The notes below the pieces were generated by a model, which was not told where the DNA came from, made no database searches, and saw only the letters and a program-made list of their open reading frames with translations. 64,000 nucleotides of DNA from the NCBI RefSeq assembly GCF_001894945.1, contig NZ_BCXE01000036.1, positions 103,000 to 166,999 on the forward strand, in the 5' to 3' direction. Below are positions 20,457 to 29,419 of the stretch, one piece after another. Position numbers and translations under genes: made by a program. Positions within the stretch are counted from its first letter, which is position 1; each line of letters starts with the position of its first letter. The DNA is from Rhodococcus ruber NBRC 15591 (GTDB lineage: Bacteria; Actinomycetota; Actinomycetes; Mycobacteriales; Mycobacteriaceae).

Positions 20457-20502
20457 TCCCCTGCACCGCAAGCCTTCCGCCGGACACCCCCACGCTCCAC
20501 AG

Positions 20503-20553
20503 GACCGAATGTGACATCCGGTCGATGTGATCGACCGGATGTCACATTCGGTC
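20503..20553. terminator. Perfect 23-bp inverted repeat between convergent genes
   Basis: The left arm (20503-20525) begins GACCGAATGTGACATC. The right arm (20531-20553) is its exact reverse complement, with a five-base spacer TGTGA. It lies between the DUF4334 gene and the GntR gene, and the right arm contains the GntR stop codon. A bidirectional terminator is the simplest reading. There is no T-run. Confidence 0.65.
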
Positions 20554-21220
20554 ACTCGGGGCGCCGGTCCAGGTGCTCGAGCAGCCGGCGGACCGCATCG
20601 TCGAACTGCCCCGCGGTCTGCGCGATCACCTCGTCGCGGTCCCCCCTGCGGAACGCGTCGATCAAGCGGGCGTGCGAGTCGACGGCCGACCGGCCCCACT
20701 CCGGGTCCGCGGTGTAGAGCCGGTACGGGGTGTAGCGGGCCGCGCTGTAGAGGAACCAGGCGAGCTTCGGGCTGTCCGCGATCCGGTTGACCTCGCGATG
20801 GAATTCGAACTCCGCAGCGGCGATCCGGTCGGCGTCCGACGACGAGACCGCGCACCGCAGCGCATCGTTCAGCGCGGTGAGCCGATCGAGGTCCGCAGCG
20901 TCCGCGACCCGCAGCACGCGCACCGCCAGTTCCACCGCGATCTGTTTCTGCAGCCAGAAGATGTCGGCGACGTCGCCCCGCCCGAGCGGCGAGACGACGT
21001 AACCGCGGTTGGGCACCGACTCCACGAGACCTTCCCCCCGCAGGGTCAGCAGCGCCTCCCGGACCGGGGTGACGCTGACCCCGAGTTCGGCTGCGGTCTC
21101 GTCGAGCCGCACGAAGTCGCCGGAGCGCAGCGCGCCGGAGATGATGAGGCCCCGCAGGTGGATCGCGACCTCCTCCGAGAGCTGAGGCCGTCGCCGCAGG
21201 GAACGGGCCGGTGCCGCCAT
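20552..21220 (-). CDS. GntR-family regulator with FCD domain
   Basis: 222 residues. N-terminal winged helix (about 12-78: VSVTPVREALLTLRGEGLVE) and a C-terminal all-helical FCD effector domain (about 90-215) with His-containing helices (EFHREVNRIA; DSHARLIDAF). It lies three bases downstream of the acyl-CoA dehydrogenase gene, so it is probably in one operon with it. The AT-rich palindrome at 22459-22482 in the divergent promoter is its likely operator. The effector may be an acid or acyl metabolite of the pathway. Confidence 0.87.
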   Translation of the reverse strand: MAAPARSLRRRPQLSEEVAIHLRGLIISGALRSGDFVRLDETAAELGVSVTPVREALLTLRGEGLVESVPNRGYVVSPLGRGDVADIFWLQKQIAVELAVRVLRVADAADLDRLTALNDALRCAVSSSDADRIAAAEFEFHREVNRIADSPKLAWFLYSAARYTPYRLYTADPEWGRSAVDSHARLIDAFRRGDRDEVIAQTAGQFDDAVRRLLEHLDRRPE

Positions 21221-21223
21221 CGT

Positions 21224-22375
21224 CTACAACCCGTAGCTCTTGCCGATGATGTCGCGCTGGATCTCGTTGGTGCCGCCGAAGATCGTCGACACGATCGTCC
21301 GGCGGACATGGTGCTCCATGTCGAACTCGGTGGCGTACCCGTATCCGCCCATCATCTGCATGCCTTCGAGGGCCGTCTTCTTCGCGACCTCGGTGGCCTT
21401 GAGCTTGACCATGGACGCCTCGCGCGGAAACAACGTGCCCGGGTTGTCGTCGACGAGCCGCGCGACGCGGTACACGAGCAGGCGCGTGGCCTCGATCTCG
21501 GTGGCCAGGTCGGCGACGCGATGACGGATGGCCTGGAACGTGCCGACCGGCCGGCCGAACTGCTTGCGTTCGGTGACGAACTGCAGGGCGTCGTCGAAGG
21601 CGCGCTGCGCGGTGCCGAGCATCATCGCGGCCAGGATGAGCCGCTCGGTGTTCAGCCCGGCCATCAGCTGGGTCCAGCCGTTGCCGACCTCGCCGACGAC
21701 GGCGTCCGCCGGCAGATGCACGTCGGTGAGGTAGAGGTCGTTGACCTCCTTGCCGCCCATGGTCTCGATGCCGCTGATCTTCAGCCCCGCGGTGCCGGCC
21801 GGCAGGTGGAACATCGTCAGGCCCTGATGCTTGGCGCCGCTGCGGTCGGTGCGGGCGACGAGCAGAATGTTGTCGGCGAAGTGCGCGTTGGAGCACCAGG
21901 TCTTCTGGCCGTTGATCAGCCAGCCGTCGTCGACCTTCTCGGCGCGGCAGGTCAGGGCGCCGACGTCGGATCCCGCCTCGGGTTCGGACATGGAGATGGA
22001 CTGGGATCGGCCCTCGACGATGCCGCCGAGCACGGTCTCCTTCTGCGCCCGGGTGCCGAACTTCTCGTAGGCGGCGCCCGTGATGAGGGTGGGGCCGATG
22101 CCCCCGATGGGTGCCATGCCCCGTGTGCTCTGCTCGAGCAGGATGCACAGGTCGACCGTGCTGCCGGCGGAGCCGCCGAACTCCTCGGGCACCGTCACGC
22201 CGAGCCAGCCGAGCTCGGCCATCTTCCGGTAGAGCTCCTGGTTGTGGCTGTGCTTGCCGTGGTCGGTGAGGGCGTCTCGCTGTTCGCGGGTGCCGACCTC
22301 CCGTCGGCAGAAATCGGCGACGGCTGCGGCGAAGTCCTGCTGCTCGGGAGTGAATTCCGTCAGGTTCGTGTGCAT
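21224..22375 (-). CDS. Acyl-CoA dehydrogenase
   Basis: 383-residue FAD enzyme introducing an alpha,beta double bond in acyl-CoA. Typical motifs are SMSEPEAGSDVGAL, the GQKTWCSNAHFADN stretch, QFGRPVGTFQAIRHR, and the C-terminal IFGGTNEIQRDIIGKS. ATG at 22375 follows GGAGG. It is divergent from an aldehyde dehydrogenase gene, with a palindromic operator between them. The chain-length preference cannot be read from sequence. Confidence 0.92.
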   Translation of the reverse strand: MHTNLTEFTPEQQDFAAAVADFCRREVGTREQRDALTDHGKHSHNQELYRKMAELGWLGVTVPEEFGGSAGSTVDLCILLEQSTRGMAPIGGIGPTLITGAAYEKFGTRAQKETVLGGIVEGRSQSISMSEPEAGSDVGALTCRAEKVDDGWLINGQKTWCSNAHFADNILLVARTDRSGAKHQGLTMFHLPAGTAGLKISGIETMGGKEVNDLYLTDVHLPADAVVGEVGNGWTQLMAGLNTERLILAAMMLGTAQRAFDDALQFVTERKQFGRPVGTFQAIRHRVADLATEIEATRLLVYRVARLVDDNPGTLFPREASMVKLKATEVAKKTALEGMQMMGGYGYATEFDMEHHVRRTIVSTIFGGTNEIQRDIIGKSYGL

Positions 22376-22458
22376 GGGATCGGCCTCCTGGCCTGGACAA
22401 TTAGTGGGGGGTTGTCGACACCGGGCGCGCCGCCTAGTGTGATATCCACGACAGTGAA

Positions 22459-22482
22459 TCACATCAAATATATTTGATGTGA
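22459..22482. promoter_or_regulatory. 24-bp AT-rich perfect palindrome, probable GntR operator
   Basis: The core arms CACATCAAATA and TATTTGATGTG join without a spacer, plus one more T/A pair outside. It lies 22 bases before the aldehyde dehydrogenase start and about 85 bases from the divergent acyl-CoA dehydrogenase start. An A+T island in GC-rich DNA between divergent operons, one of which encodes a GntR regulator, is the expected setting for that regulator's site. Confidence 0.7.
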
Positions 22483-22504
22483 CCCAGCGAAGGAAGCGTC
22501 GCCC

Positions 22505-24019
22505 ATGACCCAGGAACTCACGCCCGCCGATACCCAGTCCCCGGCCCCTCCGGGGGATACCTTCGCGAGTCTCGACCCGCGCAACGGATCCGTCCTCGCC
22601 GAGTATCCGATCGCCGGTGCCGCCGACGTCGCCGCCGCCGTCGACCGCGCGCGTTCGGCGGCCCGATGGTGGGCCGACCAGGGCTTCCGGGGCCGCCGCG
22701 ACTGGCTGCTCGAGTTCAAGCAGGCCGTCGCCGCCGACGCCGAGCCCCTCGCGGCCCTCGTCTCCGCCGAGACCGGCAAGCCCCGCGGTGACGCCTTCCT
22801 CGAGGTGATGCTCGCGATCGAGCACCTCGACTGGGCCGCCCGCAACGCCAGGAAGGTGCTGCGCCCGCGCACGGTGCCGTCCGGTCTCGCCAGCGCCAAC
22901 CAGCGGGCCACCCTCGAGTACCAGCCGCTCGGCGTGATCGGCGTCATCGGACCGTGGAACTACCCGGTCTACACCCCGATGGGCTCGATCTCCTACGCCC
23001 TCGCCGCCGGCAACGCCGTCGTGTTCAAACCGTCCGAGCTGACCCCCGGCGTGGGCAAGTGGCTCGAGGAGAAGTGGAACGGGCTCGCCCCGACGCAGCC
23101 GGTGTTCCAGGTGATCACCGGCCTCGGCGAGACCGGGGCGGCACTCGCCCGCTCCGGCGTCGACAAGGTCGCCTTCACCGGCTCCGGCGCCACCGCCCGC
23201 AAGGTCATGGCCGTGTGCGCCGAGACCCTCACCCCGCTCGTCGCCGAGTGCGGGGGCAAGGACGCGATGATCGTCGCGGAGGACGCCGACCTCGACAAGG
23301 CCGTGGAGATGGCCGCGTTCGGAGCGTTCGGGAACGCGGGCCAGACCTGCGCCGGCGTCGAACGCATCTACGTCGTCGAGCCGGTCTACCGGCAGTTCCT
23401 CGACAAGCTCACCGCGACCATGGAGCGGGTGCGCCCCGGCGGCAGCGACGACGCGAGCTACGGTCCGATGACCCTGCCCCGGCAGATCGACATCGTGCGC
23501 GGCCAGATCGACGACGCGCTCGAGCACGGCGCCCGCGCCGTCGTCGGCGGCCGCGAGTCCGTGCACGACCGTTACGTCGACCCGGTGATCCTCACCGACG
23601 TCCCGGAGCGGTCCTCGGCGGTGTGCGAGGAGACGTTCGGCCCGACGGTGGTGGTCAACAAGGTGCGCGATCTCGACGAGGCCGTCGAGCGCGCCAACGC
23701 CACCGACTACGGTCTCGGCGCGTCGGTGTTCACCAAGGACCGCGCGCGTGGACGGAAGATCGCCGACCGGCTGCGCACCGGCATGGTGTCGGTGAACTCG
23801 GTGCTCGGTTTCGCGGGCATCCCGTCGCTGCCGTTCGGCGGCATCGGCGAATCCGGATTCGGCCGCATCCACGGCGCCGACGGCCTGCGCGAATTCAGCC
23901 GCCCCAAGTCGGTGACCGTCGAGAGGTTCCGGGCCCCGCTGAACCTGCTCACCCTCGAACGCACCGCGCGGGACATGAAGATCGCCGCGTGGATGCTCCG
24001 CACTCGGCACGGGCGGTGA
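22505..24019 (+). CDS. Aldehyde dehydrogenase family protein
   Basis: 504-residue NAD(P)-dependent aldehyde dehydrogenase that oxidises an aldehyde to the acid. Motifs are GPWNYPVYTPMG, the Glu region (PLVAECGGKDAMIV), and the catalytic Cys in GNAGQTCAGVERIYV. A C-terminal extension after the FGRIHGADGLREFSRPK region contains a hydrophobic and basic segment that may associate with membrane. ATG at 22505 follows AAGGAAG. It is coupled to the MpaB-type oxygenase gene, and the partner suggests a long-chain or isoprenoid-derived aldehyde. Confidence 0.9.
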   Translation: MTQELTPADTQSPAPPGDTFASLDPRNGSVLAEYPIAGAADVAAAVDRARSAARWWADQGFRGRRDWLLEFKQAVAADAEPLAALVSAETGKPRGDAFLEVMLAIEHLDWAARNARKVLRPRTVPSGLASANQRATLEYQPLGVIGVIGPWNYPVYTPMGSISYALAAGNAVVFKPSELTPGVGKWLEEKWNGLAPTQPVFQVITGLGETGAALARSGVDKVAFTGSGATARKVMAVCAETLTPLVAECGGKDAMIVAEDADLDKAVEMAAFGAFGNAGQTCAGVERIYVVEPVYRQFLDKLTATMERVRPGGSDDASYGPMTLPRQIDIVRGQIDDALEHGARAVVGGRESVHDRYVDPVILTDVPERSSAVCEETFGPTVVVNKVRDLDEAVERANATDYGLGASVFTKDRARGRKIADRLRTGMVSVNSVLGFAGIPSLPFGGIGESGFGRIHGADGLREFSRPKSVTVERFRAPLNLLTLERTARDMKIAAWMLRTRHGR

Positions 24020-24999
24020 CGCGGATGACGTCGACCTCCCCCGACCGCACCCGGGAACGCACGCGCGGGGCGTCCGTCGTCGCCCGCCCCGACGCCCGGA
24101 CCGAGAAGGCCGCCACCTTCCCCGCGCCGAACCAGGACCCGCACGCCGGATTCGGGCGATTCGGCTGGCTGAAGGTGATCGAGGGCCTGGACCCGGTCAC
24201 CCACCATCAGGACATCCTGCGGATCACCGCCGGGTACGAGTTCCCTTGGGACTACCAGCGGTCGCTCGAGTTCGCGCTGTTCCGTACCTACTGTGTGCCG
24301 AGCATCTCCGCGCTGCTGGCCCGCACCGGCGAGTTCGAGCACCGCCCGCAGAAGCGCTACGACGACACCGCGATCCTGATGTCCGAACTCGTCGAGCACG
24401 GGTACGACTCCGACCGGGGTCGCGAGTCGCTGCGCAACGTCAACCGGATGCACGGCAGGTATTCGATCGACAACGACGACATGCTCTACGTCCTCTCGAC
24501 GTTCGTCTACGACCCGATCGACTGGATCGACCGCTACGGCTGGCGGCGGCTGCACCCGCACGAGCGTCTCGCCTCGTTCCACTTCTACCGGCAGGTCGGA
24601 ATCCGGATGGGGATCAAGAACATTCCGGAGTCGTACCAGGACTTCCAGCGGTTCAAGCTGGACTACGAGGACGAGCACTTCACCTACAGCGACGACAACC
24701 ACCGCATCGGCACCTACACCCTGCGGCTGTTCCAGTCGTGGTACCCGAAGGTGCTCGCACCCGCCGTCGCCACGGCCGTGTACTCGCTCATCGACGAGCG
24801 GATGGCGGCGGCATTCGGGTTCCCGCAGGGGTCCCCGCGGGTCCGGGCCGTCGCGGAGGCCGCGCTGCGGGCCCGTTCGGCGGTGGTACGCCGGCTGCCG
24901 AAACGACGGACCTCGATGGCCGCGAGCAATCCGAGCAACCGCACCTATCCGGGGTACCCGGAGGGCTACCGCCTGCGGGACCTCGGCGTGGAGTACTAG
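24016..24999 (+). CDS. MpaB/DUF2236-type oxygenase family protein
   Basis: About 327 residues. The family (DUF2236; MpaB and latex-clearing Lcp relatives) binds heme or metal and includes oxidative C=C cleavage enzymes. Visible are FEHRPQKRYDDTAI, the histidine-rich RRLHPHERLASFHFYRQVG, and a helical C-terminus. GTG at 24016 gives a GTGA overlap with the upstream stop; ATG at 24025 is the alternative. Pairing with an aldehyde dehydrogenase would fit oxidative cleavage to an aldehyde and then an acid, but the substrate is unknown. Confidence 0.75.
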   Translation: MTRMTSTSPDRTRERTRGASVVARPDARTEKAATFPAPNQDPHAGFGRFGWLKVIEGLDPVTHHQDILRITAGYEFPWDYQRSLEFALFRTYCVPSISALLARTGEFEHRPQKRYDDTAILMSELVEHGYDSDRGRESLRNVNRMHGRYSIDNDDMLYVLSTFVYDPIDWIDRYGWRRLHPHERLASFHFYRQVGIRMGIKNIPESYQDFQRFKLDYEDEHFTYSDDNHRIGTYTLRLFQSWYPKVLAPAVATAVYSLIDERMAAAFGFPQGSPRVRAVAEAALRARSAVVRRLPKRRTSMAASNPSNRTYPGYPEGYRLRDLGVEY

Positions 25000-25017
25000 A
25001 CCCGGGGAGGGAGGAGG

Positions 25018-25051
25018 CCGGTTCGCCGCCGGCACGCGGGCGGCGGACCGG
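25018..25051. terminator. GC-rich hairpin between convergent genes
   Basis: Arms CCGGTTCGCCGCC (25018-25030) and GGCGGCGGACCGG (25039-25051) pair over 13 positions with one G-T wobble. The hairpin sits between the converging oxygenase and MFS genes, so it may end both transcripts. Confidence 0.55.
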
Positions 25052-25057
25052 CGTTAC

Positions 25058-26557
25058 TCATACGGAAGGCACCTCGGAGGTGACGTGCTCGACGGGCCGC
25101 CGGTTCGCCGCCGGCAGCGCGAGCGCGGCCACGAACACCACCACCGCGCAGGCAGCGCACGCCAGGTAGGCGATCGAGAAGCCCGCCGCGGCGATGCCGC
25201 CGTTCACCAGATGCGCCGCAAGGACGGTCGCGACCACGGCGCTGCACACCGTGCTGCCCGTGGTGCGCAGCAGCACGTTGACGCCGTTCGCCGCGGCGGT
25301 CTGCTCGAGCGGGACCGCACCCATGATCAGCACCGGCAGTGTGCAGTACACGAGTGTGGTGCCGATGGCGGCGACACCGAGCGCCACCACCACCGACCAC
25401 AGCGGCTTGTCGGGCACCGCATGCAGCGAGTAGCCGCCCAGCAGGAACAACGCGCCGGCCAGCATGGGGACCTTCGTGCCCCACCGGTCGGACAACCGCG
25501 CCGCGACGAGGGCGAACGACATCATCGCGAAGCTCGCCGGCAGCTGGCACAGGGCCGCGAGCAGGATCGGCAGCCCGTACCCGGCGCCGTGGTCGGGGTC
25601 GGCCTGCAGCAACTGCGTGGTGATGAGGGTGTTGCCGTAGAACGCGAACCCCACCAGCAGGGCGGCCAGGTGCGGCATCAGGACCGTGCGCCGCGCCGAG
25701 GCCCGCAGATCGACGAGCGGATTGCGGTTGCGCAGCTGCTGGAATCCCCACAGTCCGAACAGCACGACGGCGGCGGCGAACATCGACAGCACGGCGGGGC
25801 TGGTCCAGCCCCAGGTGCTGCCCTGGGTGAGGGGGACGAGCAGGCTCACCAGCGCGGCGCTCAGGCCGACCGCGCCGACGCCGTCGAACCGGCCGCCGGT
25901 GCGGGTGCGGGACTCGCGGATGAACACCGCGGCCGCGGTCGCCACCGCCGCGCCGATCGCGGTGGTGACCCAGAACAGCACGTGCCAATCCGCGAACTGG
26001 ACGATGGCGGCGGCGAACGGGATGCCCAGCGCGGTGCCCAGGCCGAGGGTGGAGCTGAGCAGGGCGACGGCGCGTCCGACGCGGTCCCTGGGCAGTTCCT
26101 CCCGCAGGATCGACATGCCGATCGGAATGACCGCCGCGCCCGCGCCCTGCAGACCGCGGGCGGTGATGAGGACCGCGATGTTCGAGCTGATCGCGCACAG
26201 CAGCGATCCGACGGTCATCAGGACGAGCGCGACGAGCAGCATGCGCTTCTTGCCGACCATGTCGGCGAGCCGGCCGAAGATCGGGGTCATCACGGCCCCG
26301 ACCAGCAGGGTGGCGGTCACCAGCCACGACACGGCCGTGGTGCCGGCGCCGGTCAGCGCCGGCATGCTCGGCAGCAGCGGCACCATGACCGTCTGCATGA
26401 TCGCCTGGAAGATCGCCCCGACCGCGAGGATCGGGAAGACGAAACGCGACGGCCGGGGCGCGACCGCCGTCGCCGCCCCGCGGGCGGGCGGCCCGGCGAG
26501 CGACCGGTCCGGCCGGGATCCGCGCAGCCGGAGGGGGTGGGTGGACACGTACGCCAT
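25058..26557 (-). CDS. MFS drug:proton antiporter (DHA2-like exporter)
   Basis: 499 residues with about 14 hydrophobic helices. Motif A lies between helices 2 and 3 (GRLADMVGKKRMLLV), and the motif C-like GLGTALGIPFAAAI in helix 5 marks antiporters. The first 40 residues are a basic cytoplasmic extension. ATG at 26557 follows GGAGGAGG. It is next to a TetR gene, with two repeated putative operators between them, the usual layout of a TetR-controlled efflux pump. Confidence 0.9.
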   Translation of the reverse strand: MAYVSTHPLRLRGSRPDRSLAGPPARGAATAVAPRPSRFVFPILAVGAIFQAIMQTVMVPLLPSMPALTGAGTTAVSWLVTATLLVGAVMTPIFGRLADMVGKKRMLLVALVLMTVGSLLCAISSNIAVLITARGLQGAGAAVIPIGMSILREELPRDRVGRAVALLSSTLGLGTALGIPFAAAIVQFADWHVLFWVTTAIGAAVATAAAVFIRESRTRTGGRFDGVGAVGLSAALVSLLVPLTQGSTWGWTSPAVLSMFAAAVVLFGLWGFQQLRNRNPLVDLRASARRTVLMPHLAALLVGFAFYGNTLITTQLLQADPDHGAGYGLPILLAALCQLPASFAMMSFALVAARLSDRWGTKVPMLAGALFLLGGYSLHAVPDKPLWSVVVALGVAAIGTTLVYCTLPVLIMGAVPLEQTAAANGVNVLLRTTGSTVCSAVVATVLAAHLVNGGIAAAGFSIAYLACAACAVVVFVAALALPAANRRPVEHVTSEVPSV

Positions 26558-26576
26558 CGGCCCTCCTCCGCGCGGG

Positions 26577-26617
26577 GTGAATAATTGTTTACCAGGCTAA
26601 GTGAATAGCCGTTTACC
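26577..26617 (-). promoter_or_regulatory. Two direct-repeat operator-like sites upstream of the MFS gene
   Basis: GTGAATAATTGTTTACC (26577-26593) recurs as GTGAATAGCCGTTTACC (26601-26617), 14 of 17 bases identical, with a 24-base period. Each copy is a rough palindrome of the GTRAAY type. It lies 20-60 bases before the MFS start and next to the TetR gene, so it is a likely TetR binding region. Confidence 0.6.
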
Positions 26618-26657
26618 CCGCAACAGAGGTGACCCGCATCTCACTCCGGGCCGTCGG

Positions 26658-27215
26658 TCACTCCGCCCCGTCGAGCAGCTCCTGCACCAGCGGCGCGTAC
26701 CGCGCCACCACGTCCGGCACCGAACCGGTGGCGCGCTCCGCGAGCATGCGCCGCCGCATGATCGCCAGACCCATCACCATCGACATCGCCAGCTCCGCCC
26801 GCAACCGTGCATCCGGGCCGGGCAGGCGTGCCGCGAGCGCGTCGATCATCTGCTTCGAATAGTTCTCCCGGAGCTTGCTGTTGCTCTCCTCGCTCGCCCC
26901 GCTCATGAACAGGATGTTCATCGAGAGCGGCTTGTACGGTTCGAGCGGCCGCGCCAGCATCGACACCATCCGCTCCCCCAGCTGTTCGAGGGGACCGTCG
27001 AACAACACGTCCGCCGCGCTCTGGAAGTCGACCAGCGCGTCGAACAACTGCTCCTTGGAACCGAAGTACTTGATGATCAGCGCCGGGCTGACGCCGGCGT
27101 CCTCGGCGATGTCCTTGAGGGTGATCTCGCGGTACGGACGCGTCGCGAACGCCATGCCGGCCGCGTCGAGGATCCGGCGGCGCGTCTGCTCCCCGGTGCG
27201 TCTCGGGGCGGTCAC
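26658..27215 (-). CDS. TetR-family transcriptional regulator
   Basis: 185 residues. HTH of TetR type near residues 29-52 ([20 protein letters not shown], then FGSKEQLF) and a helical ligand domain. Starts at GTG 27215, overlapping the recR stop by four bases, so it is read from the ybaB-recR transcript. The MFS exporter lies just downstream and is the probable target. Confidence 0.88.
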   Translation of the reverse strand: MTAPRRTGEQTRRRILDAAGMAFATRPYREITLKDIAEDAGVSPALIIKYFGSKEQLFDALVDFQSAADVLFDGPLEQLGERMVSMLARPLEPYKPLSMNILFMSGASEESNSKLRENYSKQMIDALAARLPGPDARLRAELAMSMVMGLAIMRRRMLAERATGSVPDVVARYAPLVQELLDGAE

Positions 27216-27820
27216 AGTGTGCGTCGGCCCGAGAGCGCCCGCCCGAGGGTCAGCTCGTCGGCGAACTCGAGGTCGCCCCCCATGGGCAGACCGGACGCCA
27301 GCCGCGTCACGGTCAGGCCGGGGAAGTCCCGCAGCATCCGCACGAGGTACGTCGCCGTGGCCTCGCCCTCCGTGTTGGGGTCCGTCGCGATGATCACCTC
27401 GGTGACGTCGACGCCGTCCTCCTGATTGCCGATGCGGGTGAGCAGCTCACGGATCCGCAACTGGTCCGGACCGATGCCGCTGAGCGGATCGAGGGCGCCG
27501 CCGAGCACGTGGTAGCGCCCACGGAACTCGCGGGTGCGCTCGATGGCCTGCACGTCCTTCGGCTCCTCGACCACACAGATCTGGGTCCGGTCCCGGCGCG
27601 GATCGGAACAGATCCGGCACCGCTCCTGATCCGCCACCGTGCCGCACACCTCGCAGAACCGGACGCCGTCGCGCACCTGCTGCAGGGCCGCCTGCAGCCG
27701 GTCGAGCTCCGGCGGCTCGACCGACAACAGGTGGAACGCGATGCGCTGGGCGCTCTTCGGACCGATGCCCGGCAGCTTGCCGAGCTCGTCGATCAGGTCC
27801 TGGACCGGTCCCTCGTACAC
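27212..27820 (-). CDS. recR: Recombination mediator protein RecR
   Basis: 202 residues, the normal RecR length. HhH region [17 protein letters not shown] near the start, a four-Cys zinc motif ([16 protein letters not shown]), and a Toprim domain ([32 protein letters not shown]). RecR works with RecF/RecO to load RecA at gaps. GTG at 27820 follows AGGAG. It lies nine bases downstream of ybaB, an order conserved across bacteria. Confidence 0.96.
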   Translation of the reverse strand: MYEGPVQDLIDELGKLPGIGPKSAQRIAFHLLSVEPPELDRLQAALQQVRDGVRFCEVCGTVADQERCRICSDPRRDRTQICVVEEPKDVQAIERTREFRGRYHVLGGALDPLSGIGPDQLRIRELLTRIGNQEDGVDVTEVIIATDPNTEGEATATYLVRMLRDFPGLTVTRLASGLPMGGDLEFADELTLGRALSGRRTL

Positions 27821-27829
27821 GTGACTCCT

Positions 27830-28174
27830 CTAGAAGCCGGGCAGACCGGGAATGCCGCCGCCGAGCCCACCGGCCAGGGGGCCGAGCTTCTCGGAGGCGA
27901 TCTCCTGCGCCTTCGCCGACGCGTCGGCGATCGCGCCGATCACCAGGTCCTGCAGCGTCTCCACGTCCTCGGGGTCGACGACCTCGGGGTCGATCCGAAG
28001 GCCGACGACCTCACCGGTCCCCTTCACCGTCGCCGTCACCAGGCCGCCACCGGCCTGGCCGGTCACCTCCGCCTGCGCCATCTCCGCCTGGGCGGCCATC
28101 AGCTGCTGCTGCATCTGCTGCGCCTGCGCCAGGAGCTGCTGCATGTCGGGCATTCCACCGGGTTCCACAGGCAT
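27830..28174 (-). CDS. ybaB: YbaB/EbfC family nucleoid-associated protein
   Basis: 114 residues. N-terminal Gln/Met/Ala-rich coiled coil ([20 protein letters not shown]), a small beta core ([20 protein letters not shown]), and a Gly-rich tail ending GGIPGLPGF. YbaB dimers bind DNA as tweezers. ATG at 28174 gives the family's usual N-terminus. Directly upstream of recR and divergent from the amidase gene. Confidence 0.94.
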   Translation of the reverse strand: MPVEPGGMPDMQQLLAQAQQMQQQLMAAQAEMAQAEVTGQAGGGLVTATVKGTGEVVGLRIDPEVVDPEDVETLQDLVIGAIADASAKAQEIASEKLGPLAGGLGGGIPGLPGF

Positions 28175-28229
28175 GTCCTTTCGCGGGATTTCGCAACTCA
28201 GGGTAGTCCGTCCCCGGTACCGTGACGGA

Positions 28230-28988
28230 ATGCGCGTGCGTGGACTGTCCCGCCGGATCACCGTCGCCGCCACCTGCGTGCTGGCCCTGTCCCTGCCGGG
28301 AGTCCCCGCGACCGCGACCCCGGACCTGCCGCTGACCGGCCGCACCGTCTTCCTCGACCCCGGCCACAACGGCACCAACGACGCGAGCATCACCGCCCAG
28401 GTGCCCACCGGCCGCGGCGGCACCAAGAACTGCCAGACCACCGGCACCAGCACCGACTCGGGCTACGCGGAACACACCTTCAACTGGGACGTCGCGATGC
28501 TCGTGCGCGCCGAACTCGAGGAGCTCGGCGCGCACGTGCTGCTCAGCCGCCCCGACGACGCGTCCGTCGCGGCCTGCGTGGACCGGCGCGCGGAAGAGGC
28601 CAACGCCTCCGGCGCGGACGTCGTGGTCAGCCTGCACGCCGACGGCGGCCCCGCCGACGGGCGCGGCTTCCACGTCAACTACTCGGCGCCCCCGCTCGAC
28701 GAGGTGCAGGCCGGCCCGTCCGTCGCCCTCGCCGTCGCCGTGCGCGACGCCCTCGTCGACGCCGGACTGACCCCGTCCACCTACCTCGGCACCGACGGCC
28801 TGCTCGGTCGCGACGACCTGGCCGGACTCAATCTGGCCCGACGGCCGTCGGTGCTGGTCGAGCTCGGCAACATGCGCAACGCGACGGACGCCGCGACGAT
28901 GACCGATCCCGACGGGCGGCAGCGTTACGCCACCGCCGTCGTCGCCGGGATCGTCGCGTTCGCCGGCGACCCCGCCGACGCCCTCTAG
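28230..28988 (+). CDS. Secreted N-acetylmuramoyl-L-alanine amidase (Amidase_3, Rv3717-like)
   Basis: 252 residues. A Sec signal peptide ([20 protein letters not shown], cleavage after about residue 27-29) precedes a zinc amidase domain. [11 protein letters not shown] has the first zinc His (46), the following [12 protein letters not shown] the Glu ligand, [10 protein letters not shown] the second His, and VELGNMRN the catalytic Glu. It cleaves stem peptides from muramic acid in peptidoglycan. The ATG at 28230 has no strong ribosome site, so a leaderless mRNA is possible. Its stop overlaps that of the convergent SRPBCC gene. Confidence 0.92.
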   Translation: MRVRGLSRRITVAATCVLALSLPGVPATATPDLPLTGRTVFLDPGHNGTNDASITAQVPTGRGGTKNCQTTGTSTDSGYAEHTFNWDVAMLVRAELEELGAHVLLSRPDDASVAACVDRRAEEANASGADVVVSLHADGGPADGRGFHVNYSAPPLDEVQAGPSVALAVAVRDALVDAGLTPSTYLGTDGLLGRDDLAGLNLARRPSVLVELGNMRNATDAATMTDPDGRQRYATAVVAGIVAFAGDPADAL

Positions 28989-29419
28989 TCCAGTTCGCGC
29001 TTCAGGTTCGCCAGCACCTGCGCCTGGATCTTGCGCAGCCCGAGCGGCGCGAAGGTCTTCTCGAAGAAGCCGCCGATGCCGCCCGCACCCTTCCACTCGG
29101 TCAACGTCACCACGGTCGAACCGGTGCCGTTGGGCACCACGCTCCACGTGGTCACCAGGGACGAGTTCGCGTCCCGCTCGGTGATCGTGCTGCCCGAGAC
29201 CGCCACTCGCGCCTCGACGTCGCGAGCCCGCTTCTTCGTCGCCTGCAGGATCCAGTGCACGACCGTGCCGTCGCCGCGACCACCCGAGAGCACCCGGTAG
29301 TCGCGGTACTGCTCCGGGAGGATGCGCGGACGCACCGACTCGTAGTCCGCGAGGGCCTCGAGCACCCGCTCCGGCGCCGCGGCGAGCTGAATCGAACTGC
29401 TGGCGCTTACCTGTCCCAC
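28985..29419 (-). CDS. SRPBCC / polyketide cyclase-like lipid-binding protein (Rv3718c-like)
   Basis: 144 residues with the START/SRPBCC fold pattern: SSSIQLAAAPERVLEALADY at the start, TTWSVVPNGTGSTVVTLTEW, and a C-terminal long helix (GLRKIQAQVLANLKREL). Such proteins hold hydrophobic ligands in a central cavity. GTG at 29419 follows AGGAGGAACA. The conserved position between the amidase and FAD oxidase genes matches mycobacteria. Function unproven. Confidence 0.85.
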   Translation of the reverse strand: MGQVSASSSIQLAAAPERVLEALADYESVRPRILPEQYRDYRVLSGGRGDGTVVHWILQATKKRARDVEARVAVSGSTITERDANSSLVTTWSVVPNGTGSTVVTLTEWKGAGGIGGFFEKTFAPLGLRKIQAQVLANLKRELD

